DNA of 64,000 bases, taken from the NCBI GenBank assembly GCA_017524845.1, contig JAFXUU010000134.1, positions 24,782-88,781 on the forward strand, in the 5' to 3' direction. The translations under genes and the position numbers were made by a program. The notes below the pieces were generated by a model that ran no database searches, had not been told where the DNA came from, and was given only the letters and a program-made list of their open reading frames with translations. Positions 17,629 through 24,991 of the stretch are shown here, one piece after another. This stretch comes from Oscillospiraceae bacterium. GTDB taxonomy: Bacteria > Bacillota > Clostridia > Oscillospirales > Oscillospiraceae. How positions within the stretch are numbered: the first letter of the stretch is position 1; every line of letters begins with the position of its first letter.

Positions 17629-18309
17629 TGGCGCGATCCCTGATGGCGCGATCCCTGTCTTTCGCGCTTCCCTTCTTCCGACGGCCCTGCGCACGGCCCA
17701 GAGCAGGAGGCTCAGGAGCCAGGTCGCCAGCAGCATGAGGGCAAAGCTCAGCGGCCACATGCCGCCCATATTGAAGCCGTAAAAATCCATCCATTTTCTC
17801 AGCAGGACGACCATGGTCAGATACACCGCTCCGTAGACGACCGTGGGAAGCAGGCCTAAGAAGATGCTGCGAAACCGCAGCTGCGGTCTGAATTCGAAAA
17901 AGCAGACGGAGATCATGGCCAGCAGCGGAGACACGAGATGCATGAAGAAATTGACCCCCGCATACATGCCCCGGAATCCGAAGACCGGCCCCAGGAACAG
18001 GAGGACCGTGAAAAAGGTGACGGCTACGGACACGGCCCCCGTGAGCTTGAACGCTGCGGCCGCCCTCGGCGGTTTTCTGCCCCGAAGCTCCCAGGCAAGG
18101 CAGACGGCTGCGGCGACGGCGGCCAGAATATTGGAATCCACCGTGAAGAAAACGAAGCAGCGGCTGCCAACGACCGACATATTCCCGTCTCCGCCCCGGG
18201 TGAAAAAGCTCACCATGCCGAGCACGGTCAGCACGACCAGAAGGATGTTGCACACGCAGGCCGAGATGCGCGCGGCTGTTCCCGATTCCCGAACGTCCTC
18301 TTTCGTCAT
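17626..18309 (-). CDS. Pr6Pr-like integral membrane protein
   Basis: 227 residues with about six membrane segments (e.g. ACVCNILLVVLTVLGMVSFF, NILAAVAAAVCLAW, VAVTFFTVLLFLGPVFG, FFMHLVSPLLAMISVCFF, VYGAVYLTMVVLL, LMLLATWLLSLLLWAV). The pattern VDSNILAA and NFFMHLVSPLLA resembles the Pr6Pr family of unknown function. ATG 18309 follows GGGAGGGAAGG. The last residues (KTGIAPSGIAP) come from a 15-base direct repeat at 17628-17657, so the C-terminus may have been extended by duplication. It has its own promoter. Confidence 0.75.
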   Translation of the reverse strand: MTKEDVRESGTAARISACVCNILLVVLTVLGMVSFFTRGGDGNMSVVGSRCFVFFTVDSNILAAVAAAVCLAWELRGRKPPRAAAAFKLTGAVSVAVTFFTVLLFLGPVFGFRGMYAGVNFFMHLVSPLLAMISVCFFEFRPQLRFRSIFLGLLPTVVYGAVYLTMVVLLRKWMDFYGFNMGGMWPLSFALMLLATWLLSLLLWAVRRAVGRREARKTGIAPSGIAP

Positions 18310-18339
18310 TTGCCTTCCCTCCCTGTGATTCTTGCGGAA

Positions 18340-18369
18340 ATTATATCGGAATCCGGGCGTTTCTGTCAA
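18340..18369 (-). promoter_or_regulatory. Promoter of the Pr6Pr-like gene
   Basis: On the minus strand TTGACA (18364-18369), 18-base spacer, TATAAT (18340-18345). Confidence 0.85.
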
Positions 18370-18416
18370 TTCCTTCTCTGATCGTTCTATATATCTGAAT
18401 ATACGAAGAATGTTTG

Positions 18417-18466
18417 TTGACGATTGCACAATACTCTGATATTATCATCTAGAATTATTGTGCAAT
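18417..18466 (+). promoter_or_regulatory. Promoter and palindromic operator of the URO-D gene
   Basis: TTGACG (18417-18422), 17-base spacer and TATTAT (18440-18445) form the promoter. A perfect 11-base inverted repeat flanks the -10 box: ATTGCACAATA at 18423-18433 and TATTGTGCAAT at 18456-18466, 33 bases centre to centre (three helical turns). Each arm is itself nearly palindromic (ATTG-NN-CAAT). One arm fills the spacer and the other lies past the start site, as expected for a repressor. Confidence 0.75.
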
Positions 18467-18509
18467 TTGGCCAATTTCCGTTTTGAACAAGAAGACAGGA
18501 GGAAATGAA

Positions 18510-19760
18510 ATGACGTCCGAAAACAAACAAAAGTATGATGCGAAGCTGAAGCGCATCTACGATGCAGTCGCTCTGCGGGAACCGGATATGATCCCGGCCA
18601 CGCCGTCGGCAGAGCTCTTCCCCGTTTTTAACGCGGGCTACACCGTGGCGGAGGTGGTCTACGACGCCACGATGGAGAAAATGAAACACGCCCTGGTGAA
18701 GTACGTCACCGACTTCGACCCGGACGTCCATCCCGGCCTCTGCAACATCCTGGCCGGCGAGGGGCCCGGCCTGGAACTGACGGAACCGAACAACCTCCGC
18801 TGGGCGGGCATGCCCGGCAATCCCATTGACGAAAACTCCCTGCAGCAGCACATCGAGTTCCCCACCCTGCTGGACGAAGAATTCGAGGAGTTCAAAACGG
18901 ACCGCACCGGCTGGACCATGCGGAAGCAGATGCCCCGGACCTCCAACCTGCTGAAGCCCATGGCCATGCTGGCAGGCGGCTTCGGGTCCGACGCAAGAGG
19001 ACTGGCCAGGATCTTCTCCATGCCGGACTTCCAGCGCATGATCGGGCAGTTCAAAAAGATCAACGACTTTTATACGGAGCACGACAAGCGCGCAGCCGAG
19101 GTCGTGAAATACGTGGAAGAGCTGGGCTACCCCAACATCCGCACCGGGATGGCGGGCGCTCCCTTCGACAGCTATTCCAACGGCATGCGGGGCACCATTC
19201 TCAGTCTCAGCGACCTGTACGACGATCCCGATTTCGTTCTTGCCCGGGTGGAGGAAAACTATGAGCGCATGGTGCAGATGATCCGCATGGGCAAGGGCAG
19301 CGGAAACGAATTCGTTTTTATGCCGCTGCACAAGGGCATGGATGGCTTTATGAGCGCCGAACACTACCGCAAATTCTATTGGAAATACCTGCAGGGGGTC
19401 ATTCTGGAGATCATCGACGCAGGAAAAACACCCTACGTTTATACGGAGGGCAAGTACAATTCCCGCCTGGATTTCCTCACGGAGGTCCCGCCCGGAAAGG
19501 TGGTCTATCACTTTGAGGACGTGGATATGGCCGTCGCCAAGAAGAAGCTCGGCGGCATCGCCTGCATCACCGGCGGCTACCAGCCCTGGAAGCTGGGCTG
19601 GCAGACCAGGGAACAGGTCCGCGACGAGATCAAACGCCTGATCGATATCTGCGCACCCGGCGGCGGGTATATGTTCGAAACAAGCTGCGGCCTGGATTAT
19701 GCCAAGCGGGAAAACGTAGAAGTGATGTTCGACACCGTCCGCAGCTACGGAAAAGCGTAA
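18510..19760 (+). CDS. Uroporphyrinogen decarboxylase (URO-D) family protein, probable corrinoid-type methyltransferase
   Basis: 416 residues from ATG 18510, with AGGAGG seven bases upstream. A TIM-barrel protein of the URO-D superfamily: conserved features include the substrate cavity region PDMIPATPSAELF, GAPFDSYSNGMRGT, FVFMPLHKGMDGFMS and the C-terminal GGYMFETSCGLDYA. It lacks the short heme-pathway form and has no hem genes nearby. Clostridial members of this length usually act as methyltransferases with corrinoid proteins or have unknown roles. It is monocistronic, under a palindromic operator, and converges with a cobalamin-riboswitch transcript, which hints at a corrinoid link (inference). 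Confidence 0.85.
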   Translation: MTSENKQKYDAKLKRIYDAVALREPDMIPATPSAELFPVFNAGYTVAEVVYDATMEKMKHALVKYVTDFDPDVHPGLCNILAGEGPGLELTEPNNLRWAGMPGNPIDENSLQQHIEFPTLLDEEFEEFKTDRTGWTMRKQMPRTSNLLKPMAMLAGGFGSDARGLARIFSMPDFQRMIGQFKKINDFYTEHDKRAAEVVKYVEELGYPNIRTGMAGAPFDSYSNGMRGTILSLSDLYDDPDFVLARVEENYERMVQMIRMGKGSGNEFVFMPLHKGMDGFMSAEHYRKFYWKYLQGVILEIIDAGKTPYVYTEGKYNSRLDFLTEVPPGKVVYHFEDVDMAVAKKKLGGIACITGGYQPWKLGWQTREQVRDEIKRLIDICAPGGGYMFETSCGLDYAKRENVEVMFDTVRSYGKA

Positions 19761-19831
19761 AAAGCCTCCCATACAGACGGAGAGACCGGGCAGTGGTCCA
19801 GGCTGCCCGGTCCTTCCGTCTGAACAGGAGG
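19759..19831 (-). terminator. Second terminator (T2) of the cobalamin-riboswitch RNA, formed by tandem hairpin A
   Basis: Read on the minus strand, CCTCC(19827-19831), CAGACGG(19816-19822) and GACCGGGCAG(19803-19812) pair with their complements at 19765-19769, 19774-19780 and 19784-19793, closing a nine-base loop. The stem is followed by GC and TTTTT at 19759-19763, on top of the URO-D stop codon. It would stop minus-strand transcripts before they enter the URO-D gene. Confidence 0.75.
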
Positions 19832-19947
19832 TGGAGGATTATTTCCACGGGGTGTTCCCCGTCGAAACCGATGCGCCAGACCGGACGATCGGGCAGTGGT
19901 CCAGGCTGCCCGAGTCCGTGTCTGAACAAGGAGGTTGGAGGAATTAT
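19764..19947 (-). repeat. Two tandem copies of a hairpin with CCUCC-rich flank
   Basis: Copy A (19774-19842) and copy B (19877-19947) share an identical 22-base hairpin top, loop included (loop CCTGGACCA on the minus strand), compensating stem bases, and the flank TAATNCCTCCANCCTCC before GTTCAGAC. Lower stems differ in sequence but remain paired (CAGACGG/CCGTCTG in A; CAGAC-CGGAC/GTCCG-GTCTG in B), suggesting selection for structure. A small hairpin (ACGGGGAACACCCCGT, 19847-19862) separates them. Confidence 0.8.
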
Positions 19948-19980
19948 CTCATACGGGTGAGAAGTCGGCACCCGCTGAAA

Positions 19981-20030
19981 TCAAATAAAATCGGGTATGT
20001 CAGATTGCAATGCAACAGCTGACACACCCG
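19981..20030 (-). terminator. First terminator (T1), expression platform of the cobalamin riboswitch
   Basis: On the minus strand CGGGTGTGTCAG (20019-20030) pairs with CTGACATACCCG (19992-20003), one G-U pair, followed by ATTTTATTTGA. It lies ~55 bases after the aptamer, the usual place of a riboswitch terminator. Confidence 0.82.
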
Positions 20031-20082
20031 TTATTCGTGTGCTCACTGCCATAGACTCTTCCTAGCTATGGCGAAAAACGAG

Positions 20083-20300
20083 GCAAATCAGTAAGTCTTC
20101 TGACTCGTGTTAGGAGCTTTCGCTCTGCGGATCCTTCCTACCTTCCCATGTTGCCACAGTGGAAGCCTTTCGGCTCACATCCTGCGATGCTTCGGAGGAT
20201 CCTCGCACTTACAGCGTCGGATACGCGGGGCCTTGCACCCCATTCCGTCTACGCCCGATCCTGACCCATGGCCTTTGCGGACCGGCCGACTGACAGCCCA
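20083..20300 (-). ncRNA. Cobalamin (B12) riboswitch aptamer without a downstream protein gene
   Basis: Read on the minus strand the conserved core appears in order: GGAATGGGGTGCAAGGCCCC, then CCGACGCTGTAAGTGCGA, then CCACTGTGGCAACATGGGAAGG, and finally GAGTCAGAAGACTTACTG. These match the B12-box elements of the cobalamin riboswitch family (GGAAT..GGTG, CNGCYACTGTNA, GCCACTG...GGGAAGG, AGTCAGRAGACCTRCC). It has its own promoter and two downstream terminators, but no minus-strand coding frame follows; the next minus-strand sequence is the antisense of the URO-D gene. Confidence 0.9.
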
Positions 20301-20331
20301 TTCAATTCTGCTGCCTTCCGGCAACAATTGC

Positions 20332-20360
20332 ATGATAGCAGATTACTTCAGGAATTTCAA
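20332..20360 (-). promoter_or_regulatory. Promoter of the cobalamin-riboswitch RNA
   Basis: On the minus strand TTGAAA (20355-20360), 17-base spacer, TATCAT (20332-20337). Predicted start is near 20325, so the RNA is transcribed independently of the upstream alcohol dehydrogenase operon. Confidence 0.78.
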
Positions 20361-20411
20361 GAGCTATTTCCACAAAAATGATTGTTTTCTCAGATTTTAT
20401 TTCGTCAAATT

Positions 20412-20441
20412 GAAGAAGCGGGCAGCCGCAGAGCCGCCCGC
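20412..20441 (-). terminator. Terminator of the hflX-adh operon
   Basis: The stem GCGGGC...GCCCGC (20418-20441) is followed by TTCTTC on the minus strand, shortly after the dehydrogenase stop. Confidence 0.7.
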
Positions 20442-20454
20442 TTCCCCGAATCGC

Positions 20455-21606
20455 TCACTGATACATGTCGTACATTCTTCCGGCCAGCATCAGCGCCGCT
20501 TCCCGGGTCACGGGAACGGGGCAATAGGTGCTCAGGTGGCTCCCGCTCCCCTCTTCGGCGATCTGGAGCACCTGCTCCCGGGTATAGCCCATGTCCTTCA
20601 GGGGCTTGATCTCCAGCTTGTGCATCAGATCCCAGAGCTTCTCAGCGCAGAGACGGCCGACCTCCTCGGCGCTTTCGCTTCCCGTCAGCGGGATGCGCAT
20701 GGCCTCCGCCACCATTTTGATTTCCTTCGGCACGGCAGGCGCGGCGTATTCCAGCGCTACCGGCAGCGCCAGGGCGCAGTTATAACCGTGGGGCGTATGG
20801 AAAGCGATGCTCAGCCCGTCGGCAAGGGCGTGTCCCACGTGGCACATGGTCTCGGCAAAGGCGATGCCCGCCCAGTTGGCGGCCAGGGACATTTCCGTCC
20901 GGGCCTCCACGTTGTCCGGCTCGGACCAGGCGGTATAAATATTGTCGATGATCTTGCGGATGGCGGCGCAGCCGAAGAGCTGGTTGTGGGGATTCGTCAC
21001 GTTGCTGGTGACGCATTCCGCCGCATGGCTCAGGGCATCCATCCCGGTGAAGGCGGTCACGTTCTTCGGCAGCTTGAAGGTCAGCTCCGGGTCCACCACG
21101 GCCAGGTTCGTATTGACGAAGACGCTCCACTTGCCGTTGGTCTCCGTCTGGGTGATGATGGCGACGCGGGTGGCCTCGCTTCCCGTTCCGGCGGTGGTGG
21201 GAACGGCCACCACGGGGACCTTGGTGTCCACGGTGATGGGCTTGGCCAACACGTATTTGCTGATGGGGCCGGGGTAGGACATCAGGATGCTGATGGCCTT
21301 GGCCGCATCCATGCTGCTGCCGCCGCCGATGCCGATGATCACGTCCACCTTCTCCCGCAGAGCGATCTCCCCCGCCTCGTCCACCACGTTGATGGTGGGA
21401 TCGGACATGATCTTCCCGAAGCAAACGCAGCTGATGCCCGCCTTTTCCAGGCTGGCGACCGCCCGGGCCGGAATGCCCGCGGACTCCACGCCGGGATCGT
21501 AAACGCAAAAGGCCTTCTTGCAGCCCAGCTCAGAAACGTATTCTCCCAAATGATCCAGAGCGCCAGCTCCGAAGTAAATGGGGCAGTTTTGCATGTACCG
21601 GAACAC
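20455..21606 (-). CDS. Iron-containing (group III) alcohol dehydrogenase
   Basis: 383 residues. The NAD(P)-binding half has IIGIGGGSSMDAAKAISIL and VVAVPTTAGTGSEATRVAII; the metal-binding half has the His-rich motif (MDALSHAAECVTSNVTNPHNQLFGC and ETMCHVGHALADGLSIAFHTPHGYNCAL). These define the Fe-ADH superfamily (butanol, 1,3-propanediol or lactaldehyde dehydrogenases). It reduces an aldehyde or ketone at the expense of NAD(P)H, likely disposing of fermentative electrons. It starts at GTG 21606 after AAAGGAG. Last gene of an eight-gene minus-strand operon; deoC upstream makes acetaldehyde, a possible substrate (inference). Confidence 0.93.
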   Translation of the reverse strand: MFRYMQNCPIYFGAGALDHLGEYVSELGCKKAFCVYDPGVESAGIPARAVASLEKAGISCVCFGKIMSDPTINVVDEAGEIALREKVDVIIGIGGGSSMDAAKAISILMSYPGPISKYVLAKPITVDTKVPVVAVPTTAGTGSEATRVAIITQTETNGKWSVFVNTNLAVVDPELTFKLPKNVTAFTGMDALSHAAECVTSNVTNPHNQLFGCAAIRKIIDNIYTAWSEPDNVEARTEMSLAANWAGIAFAETMCHVGHALADGLSIAFHTPHGYNCALALPVALEYAAPAVPKEIKMVAEAMRIPLTGSESAEEVGRLCAEKLWDLMHKLEIKPLKDMGYTREQVLQIAEEGSGSHLSTYCPVPVTREAALMLAGRMYDMYQ

Positions 21607-21621
21607 AGTCTTCTTCTCCTT

Positions 21622-22143
21622 TCAGCGGATGACCTTCACGTCCAGACGCTGGCCCTCCCCCTTCAGCTTGGGGAAAGCCTTGTCCGCATAGCCCAGCGCG
21701 CAGCTTCCCACGCAGGTGTATCCCTCCGGGAAGCCGAGCTTTTTCTGCACTTCCGCATTACCGTTGATGCCCATCATGGCCATCCAGAGATACACGCTGT
21801 CGATCCCCCGATCCGCGGCCAGCACCATCATGTTCTGGATGATGCAGCCCGCGTTGGAGAGCTCGATGTTCTCCAGAAAGCCCTTCTTGGCCGCGACGAC
21901 GACCAGCGTCGGCGCGTTGTACAGCGGATGAGAGGTGGGATTTCCGTTGGCGGATGCGGCGTCGATCTCCGCCAGCAGCTCCGGCGACTGTACGGCGTAG
22001 AGCTTCAGGCTGTCGAAATCCGCGCAGCCGATGGCAGCCTGTCCGCCGGCGACCAGGATGTCCTCCAGATCCTGCTCGGAGATCTGCTTCGAGGAGAAGG
22101 CCCTGGTGGAGTGGCGCTGCTTGATCGCGTCAAAAGTGTTCAT
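21622..22143 (-). CDS. Nitroreductase family protein
   Basis: 173 residues, the short form of the FMN-dependent nitroreductase family: MNTFDAIKQRHSTRAFSSKQIS at the N-terminus (FMN phosphate site RHSTR), the middle segment SNAGCIIQNMMVLAADRGIDSVYL and the C-terminal GYTCVGSCALGYADKAFP. Such clostridial proteins reduce nitro or quinone compounds or serve other flavin chemistry. It lies 15 bases upstream of the alcohol dehydrogenase in the same operon. Confidence 0.92.
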   Translation of the reverse strand: MNTFDAIKQRHSTRAFSSKQISEQDLEDILVAGGQAAIGCADFDSLKLYAVQSPELLAEIDAASANGNPTSHPLYNAPTLVVVAAKKGFLENIELSNAGCIIQNMMVLAADRGIDSVYLWMAMMGINGNAEVQKKLGFPEGYTCVGSCALGYADKAFPKLKGEGQRLDVKVIR

Positions 22144-22191
22144 GAATACCCTCCTTTGATTCGTGATTCATGTCGTTATTCTATCGCAGAT

Positions 22192-22878
22192 TCAGCCGCC
22201 TTGCAAGAGGTCCTGCGGATTTGCGCGGAGCTGCTCTTTCGCCAGCTTTATTAGACGGCTGGTCCCCAGCCGGTCAGCGCCGAGCGAAAGAAAAGTCTCC
22301 GCGTCCTCCAGGGTCGAGATGCCGCCGGCGGCCTTGATCCGCAGCTGCGGAGGGCAATGCTCCCGCAGAAGGCGCACGTCCCCGAAGGTCGCGCCGCCCG
22401 CAGAGAAGCCCGTGCTCGTCTTGATATAATCCGCCCCGGCATCGGAGACGACGCGGCACATTTCCGTTTTCTCTTCCTCCGTCAGCAGACAGGTCTCGAT
22501 GATGACCTTCAGGATGCGGCTCCCGCAGATCCGCCGCACTTCCCCGATCTCATCCCGCACTTCCCTGAACATCCCGGCCTTGATCCAGCCGATGTTGGCC
22601 ACCATGTCCAGCTCGTCGGCCCCGTCGCCGATGGCCTCCGCCGCCTCGAAGCATTTGACGGCGGCGGTACTGCTGCCGTTGGGAAAGCCGATCACCGTGC
22701 ACACCGGCAGACGGCCGTTCAGGTATTCGGCCGCCCGGGCGACGTAGCAGGGAGAAATGCAGACGGAGGCTGTCCCGAAGGCCAGCCCCTCGTCGCACAA
22801 CCGACGCACGTCTTCCCATACGGCGGTCTGCTTCAGCAGCGTATGGTCGCAATGAGAAAGGATCTCCCTGATATCCAT
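22192..22878 (-). CDS. deoC: Deoxyribose-phosphate aldolase
   Basis: 228 residues. The TIM-barrel aldolase shows HTLLKQTA at the start, CISPCYVARA, TVIGFPNGSS, DELDMVANIGWIK, the strand VIIETCLLTEEEK and the Schiff-base lysine in YIKTSTGFSAGGAT. It splits 2-deoxyribose-5-phosphate into glyceraldehyde-3-phosphate and acetaldehyde in nucleoside salvage. It is 14 bases downstream of the AlaX gene and within the operon. Confidence 0.97.
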   Translation of the reverse strand: MDIREILSHCDHTLLKQTAVWEDVRRLCDEGLAFGTASVCISPCYVARAAEYLNGRLPVCTVIGFPNGSSTAAVKCFEAAEAIGDGADELDMVANIGWIKAGMFREVRDEIGEVRRICGSRILKVIIETCLLTEEEKTEMCRVVSDAGADYIKTSTGFSAGGATFGDVRLLREHCPPQLRIKAAGGISTLEDAETFLSLGADRLGTSRLIKLAKEQLRANPQDLLQGG

Positions 22879-22892
22879 AGGACGTCCCCCCG

Positions 22893-24050
22893 TTAAGTAA
22901 GCGTCAGCCCGGCGAAATAGGCTTCGATCGCCCGCCGGGAAGCGGTGCAGGAGCCCTGGATCATCTCCGGCCTTCCGCCGCCGCGGCCGCCGATGGCGGC
23001 GTTGATTTCCTTTGCCGCCGCCCGGAGGTCCGCCGTCCGGCTGCCGATGATATACTTCCAGTCCCCGTCTTTGCCGGAAAAGGCGGCGCAGAGCTTCGGC
23101 GTTTTCTCCATGCCGGCATTCACCAGCTCCCGCAGGGAGAGGGGATCCAGCGCCGGCTCAAAGATGCAGATATTTCCCTCCGAGACCGGGATCGCCGAAG
23201 CCTTCAGCTGCAGCAGCTGCCGCCGGGAGTCTTCCAGCGCGCGCTTTGTTTCCTCCAGCTCGTCCAGAACGCGGCGCACCGCCGCCGGGGTATCCAGCTG
23301 CGGGACGCTGAGCAGTCCGGAGATGGCCTGCGTCGCCCGGTACCGGGCGCGGGCGTCCTCCAGCGCGTCCATCCCGCAGAGGAGATGCAGGCGGATCCCC
23401 CCCCGATGGCGCATATGGTCCAGGATGCGGAGGCTGCCGATCTCCCCGGTTCGGGAGACGTGGGGGGCGCAGCAGGCGCAGAGGTCATAGCCCTCGATCC
23501 GCACCAGGCGGACGTTTTCAGTCAGCTCGAGCTTGCTGCGGTAATCCAGGGCCGCCAGCTCCTCCGCCGAGGGATACCAGCAGCGGATGGGCACGTTTTC
23601 CGCGATGGCCCGGTTCACCGCCGTCTCCAGCTCGTCCAGCTGTTCGCGGTCCAGCTCCCCGTCGAAGTCCACGGTCACGTCGCCGTCCCCCAGGTGGAAG
23701 CCCACGTTCCGGTATCCGTATTTCCGGTGAACAAGGCCGGAAAGCAGATGCTCACCGCTGTGGTTCTGCATGCGGCGGAATCTTATTTCCCAGTCCAGGA
23801 GACCGGTCACCCTTTCCCCCGCCGGAAGAGGCGACGGCAGCGTGTGCACGATCTCCCCGTTCAGCTCCTGAACGTCCAGCACGCGGACGCCGCCCAGGGT
23901 GCCCGTGTCCGCGCTCTGGCCGCCGCCCTCAGGAAAGAATGCTGTTTGGTCCAGCGTCACGGCCCAGGCGTTCCCGGCAGGCTCGCAGCGGAGGACTTCG
24001 GCTTCGAAGCTGCGGAGACGGCTGTCCTCGTCGTAGAGCTTAGCCGTCAT
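22893..24050 (-). CDS. Alanyl-tRNA editing protein (AlaX, long form with DHHA1)
   Basis: 385 residues from ATG 24050 (GGAGGG upstream). N-terminal region has QTAFFPEGGGQSADTG as in AlaRS/AlaX; the editing zinc site is NHSGEHLLSGL plus YDLCACCAPHVSRTGEIG; a coiled segment (~270-300) leads to a DHHA1-like C-terminus ending with IGGRGGGRPEMIQGS. It hydrolyses Ser- or Gly-mischarged tRNA-Ala in trans. Length fits AlaX-II-type proteins. It overlaps the nudix gene by 11 bases. Confidence 0.93.
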   Translation of the reverse strand: MTAKLYDEDSRLRSFEAEVLRCEPAGNAWAVTLDQTAFFPEGGGQSADTGTLGGVRVLDVQELNGEIVHTLPSPLPAGERVTGLLDWEIRFRRMQNHSGEHLLSGLVHRKYGYRNVGFHLGDGDVTVDFDGELDREQLDELETAVNRAIAENVPIRCWYPSAEELAALDYRSKLELTENVRLVRIEGYDLCACCAPHVSRTGEIGSLRILDHMRHRGGIRLHLLCGMDALEDARARYRATQAISGLLSVPQLDTPAAVRRVLDELEETKRALEDSRRQLLQLKASAIPVSEGNICIFEPALDPLSLRELVNAGMEKTPKLCAAFSGKDGDWKYIIGSRTADLRAAAKEINAAIGGRGGGRPEMIQGSCTASRRAIEAYFAGLTLT

Positions 24051-24576
24051 GCGCCGCCCTCCACTTTTCCGCGCAGGCGGCGGTTGCAGCCTCGATCTCC
24101 CCACGGTCCCGAAGGTAGCGGCTTCGGGCGGGATCCGCCAGCCTGTCCATCCATTCGCCGATCTCCCCGATGGGGATGAAGCGGGCGTCGACGACCTCCT
24201 CCGGCTGCAGGCTGAGGAGAGGCTCCCGCTCCGGACAAAGGTACAGATAATCGTCGAGAAAGAAGCCTTCCTTCCGGTCCGAGCTCAGGAGGCGAATCTC
24301 CGATGCAACGGCGCGGAGGCCGGTTTCCTCCCGGAGCTCCCGGAGCGCACCTTCCAGACTGCTCTCCCCGGCCAGGACGCTGCCCGCGGTCCCCTCCCAG
24401 CAGAGGGCGAAATGCTTGTCCGGGTGCCGCTGGGTGAGCAGGAGCCTGCCGTCGGCCGTGAGCGTCCATATGGAGACGACGATGTGCCAGTATCCCGGCG
24501 GTACAGGTTCGCCCCGATAGATGGTTTTTCCGGTGGGGCGCTGGTATTCGTCCCGCAGATCCCAAAGCTCAGGCAT
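24040..24576 (-). CDS. NUDIX hydrolase
   Basis: 178 residues starting MPELWDLRDEYQRPTGKTIYRG, typical of the YfcD/isopentenyl-diphosphate-isomerase-like nudix group. The Nudix box is complete: G-SVLAG-E-SSLEGAL-RELREETGL. It cleaves a nucleoside diphosphate linked to another moiety with Mg2+; the substrate is unknown. ATG 24576 follows GGTGGAG and overlaps the end of the DUF3237 gene by eight bases, indicating translational coupling. Confidence 0.93.
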   Translation of the reverse strand: MPELWDLRDEYQRPTGKTIYRGEPVPPGYWHIVVSIWTLTADGRLLLTQRHPDKHFALCWEGTAGSVLAGESSLEGALRELREETGLRAVASEIRLLSSDRKEGFFLDDYLYLCPEREPLLSLQPEEVVDARFIPIGEIGEWMDRLADPARSRYLRDRGEIEAATAACAEKWRAAHDG

Positions 24577-24991
24577 TCTCCACCTCGAAGAACTTGATAA
24601 GAACGCCCTTGGTGTCCGGATGGCCTTCGCCCCGGAACTTGTTGGTGTGCAGATAGGGCGCCAGGGTCTTGCTGTCGGTGATGAAGGTGGGCACCGTCTT
24701 GAAGGGCATGCTCTGCGTCTCGAACCAGCCGTTGTTCTCGATGAAGATGTGGCACTTCTCACCGGCGCTGTCCTCGCCCTCCAGCAGATAGCGGGCGGAC
24801 ATATGCCGCACGCCGGCCAGGTTCACCCGCTGGCAGTCCACCCCGCCGGGACGGACGACGCCGTTGAAGATCTCCCCTTCTGCGGTGCCGCCGAAGGGGA
24901 TCATGACCACCTCGCCGGCGGGTCCCTTGAGGAAGGAGCAGTCCTTCATGTCCATGGTCACGTGGATTTGCAGAATCAGCTTGTCAGCCAT
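24569..24991 (-). CDS. DUF3237 family protein
   Basis: 140 residues, soluble. The pattern GEIFNGVVRPGGVDCQRVNLAGVRHMSARYLLEGED...IFIENNGW fits DUF3237, a beta-barrel family of unknown activity. It is followed immediately by the nudix gene and overlaps the YigZ stop region upstream. No catalytic residues can be named. Confidence 0.82.
   Translation of the reverse strand: MADKLILQIHVTMDMKDCSFLKGPAGEVVMIPFGGTAEGEIFNGVVRPGGVDCQRVNLAGVRHMSARYLLEGEDSAGEKCHIFIENNGWFETQSMPFKTVPTFITDSKTLAPYLHTNKFRGEGHPDTKGVLIKFFEVENA

Noticed and set aside
18387-19772. A minus-strand frame that could be the target gene of the cobalamin riboswitch
   Set aside because: It is antisense to the URO-D gene, lies beyond terminator T2 and has no family features or ribosome site.
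19764-19947. ANTAR-type dual hexaloop hairpins
   Set aside because: The paired hairpins have nine-base loops CCTGGACCA and do not show the A-first, G-fourth hexaloop pattern, so an ANTAR target was not claimed.
20107-22254. A ~700-codon plus-strand frame over the riboswitch, alcohol dehydrogenase and nitroreductase
   Set aside because: It runs antisense through three well-supported elements and begins inside the cobalamin aptamer.
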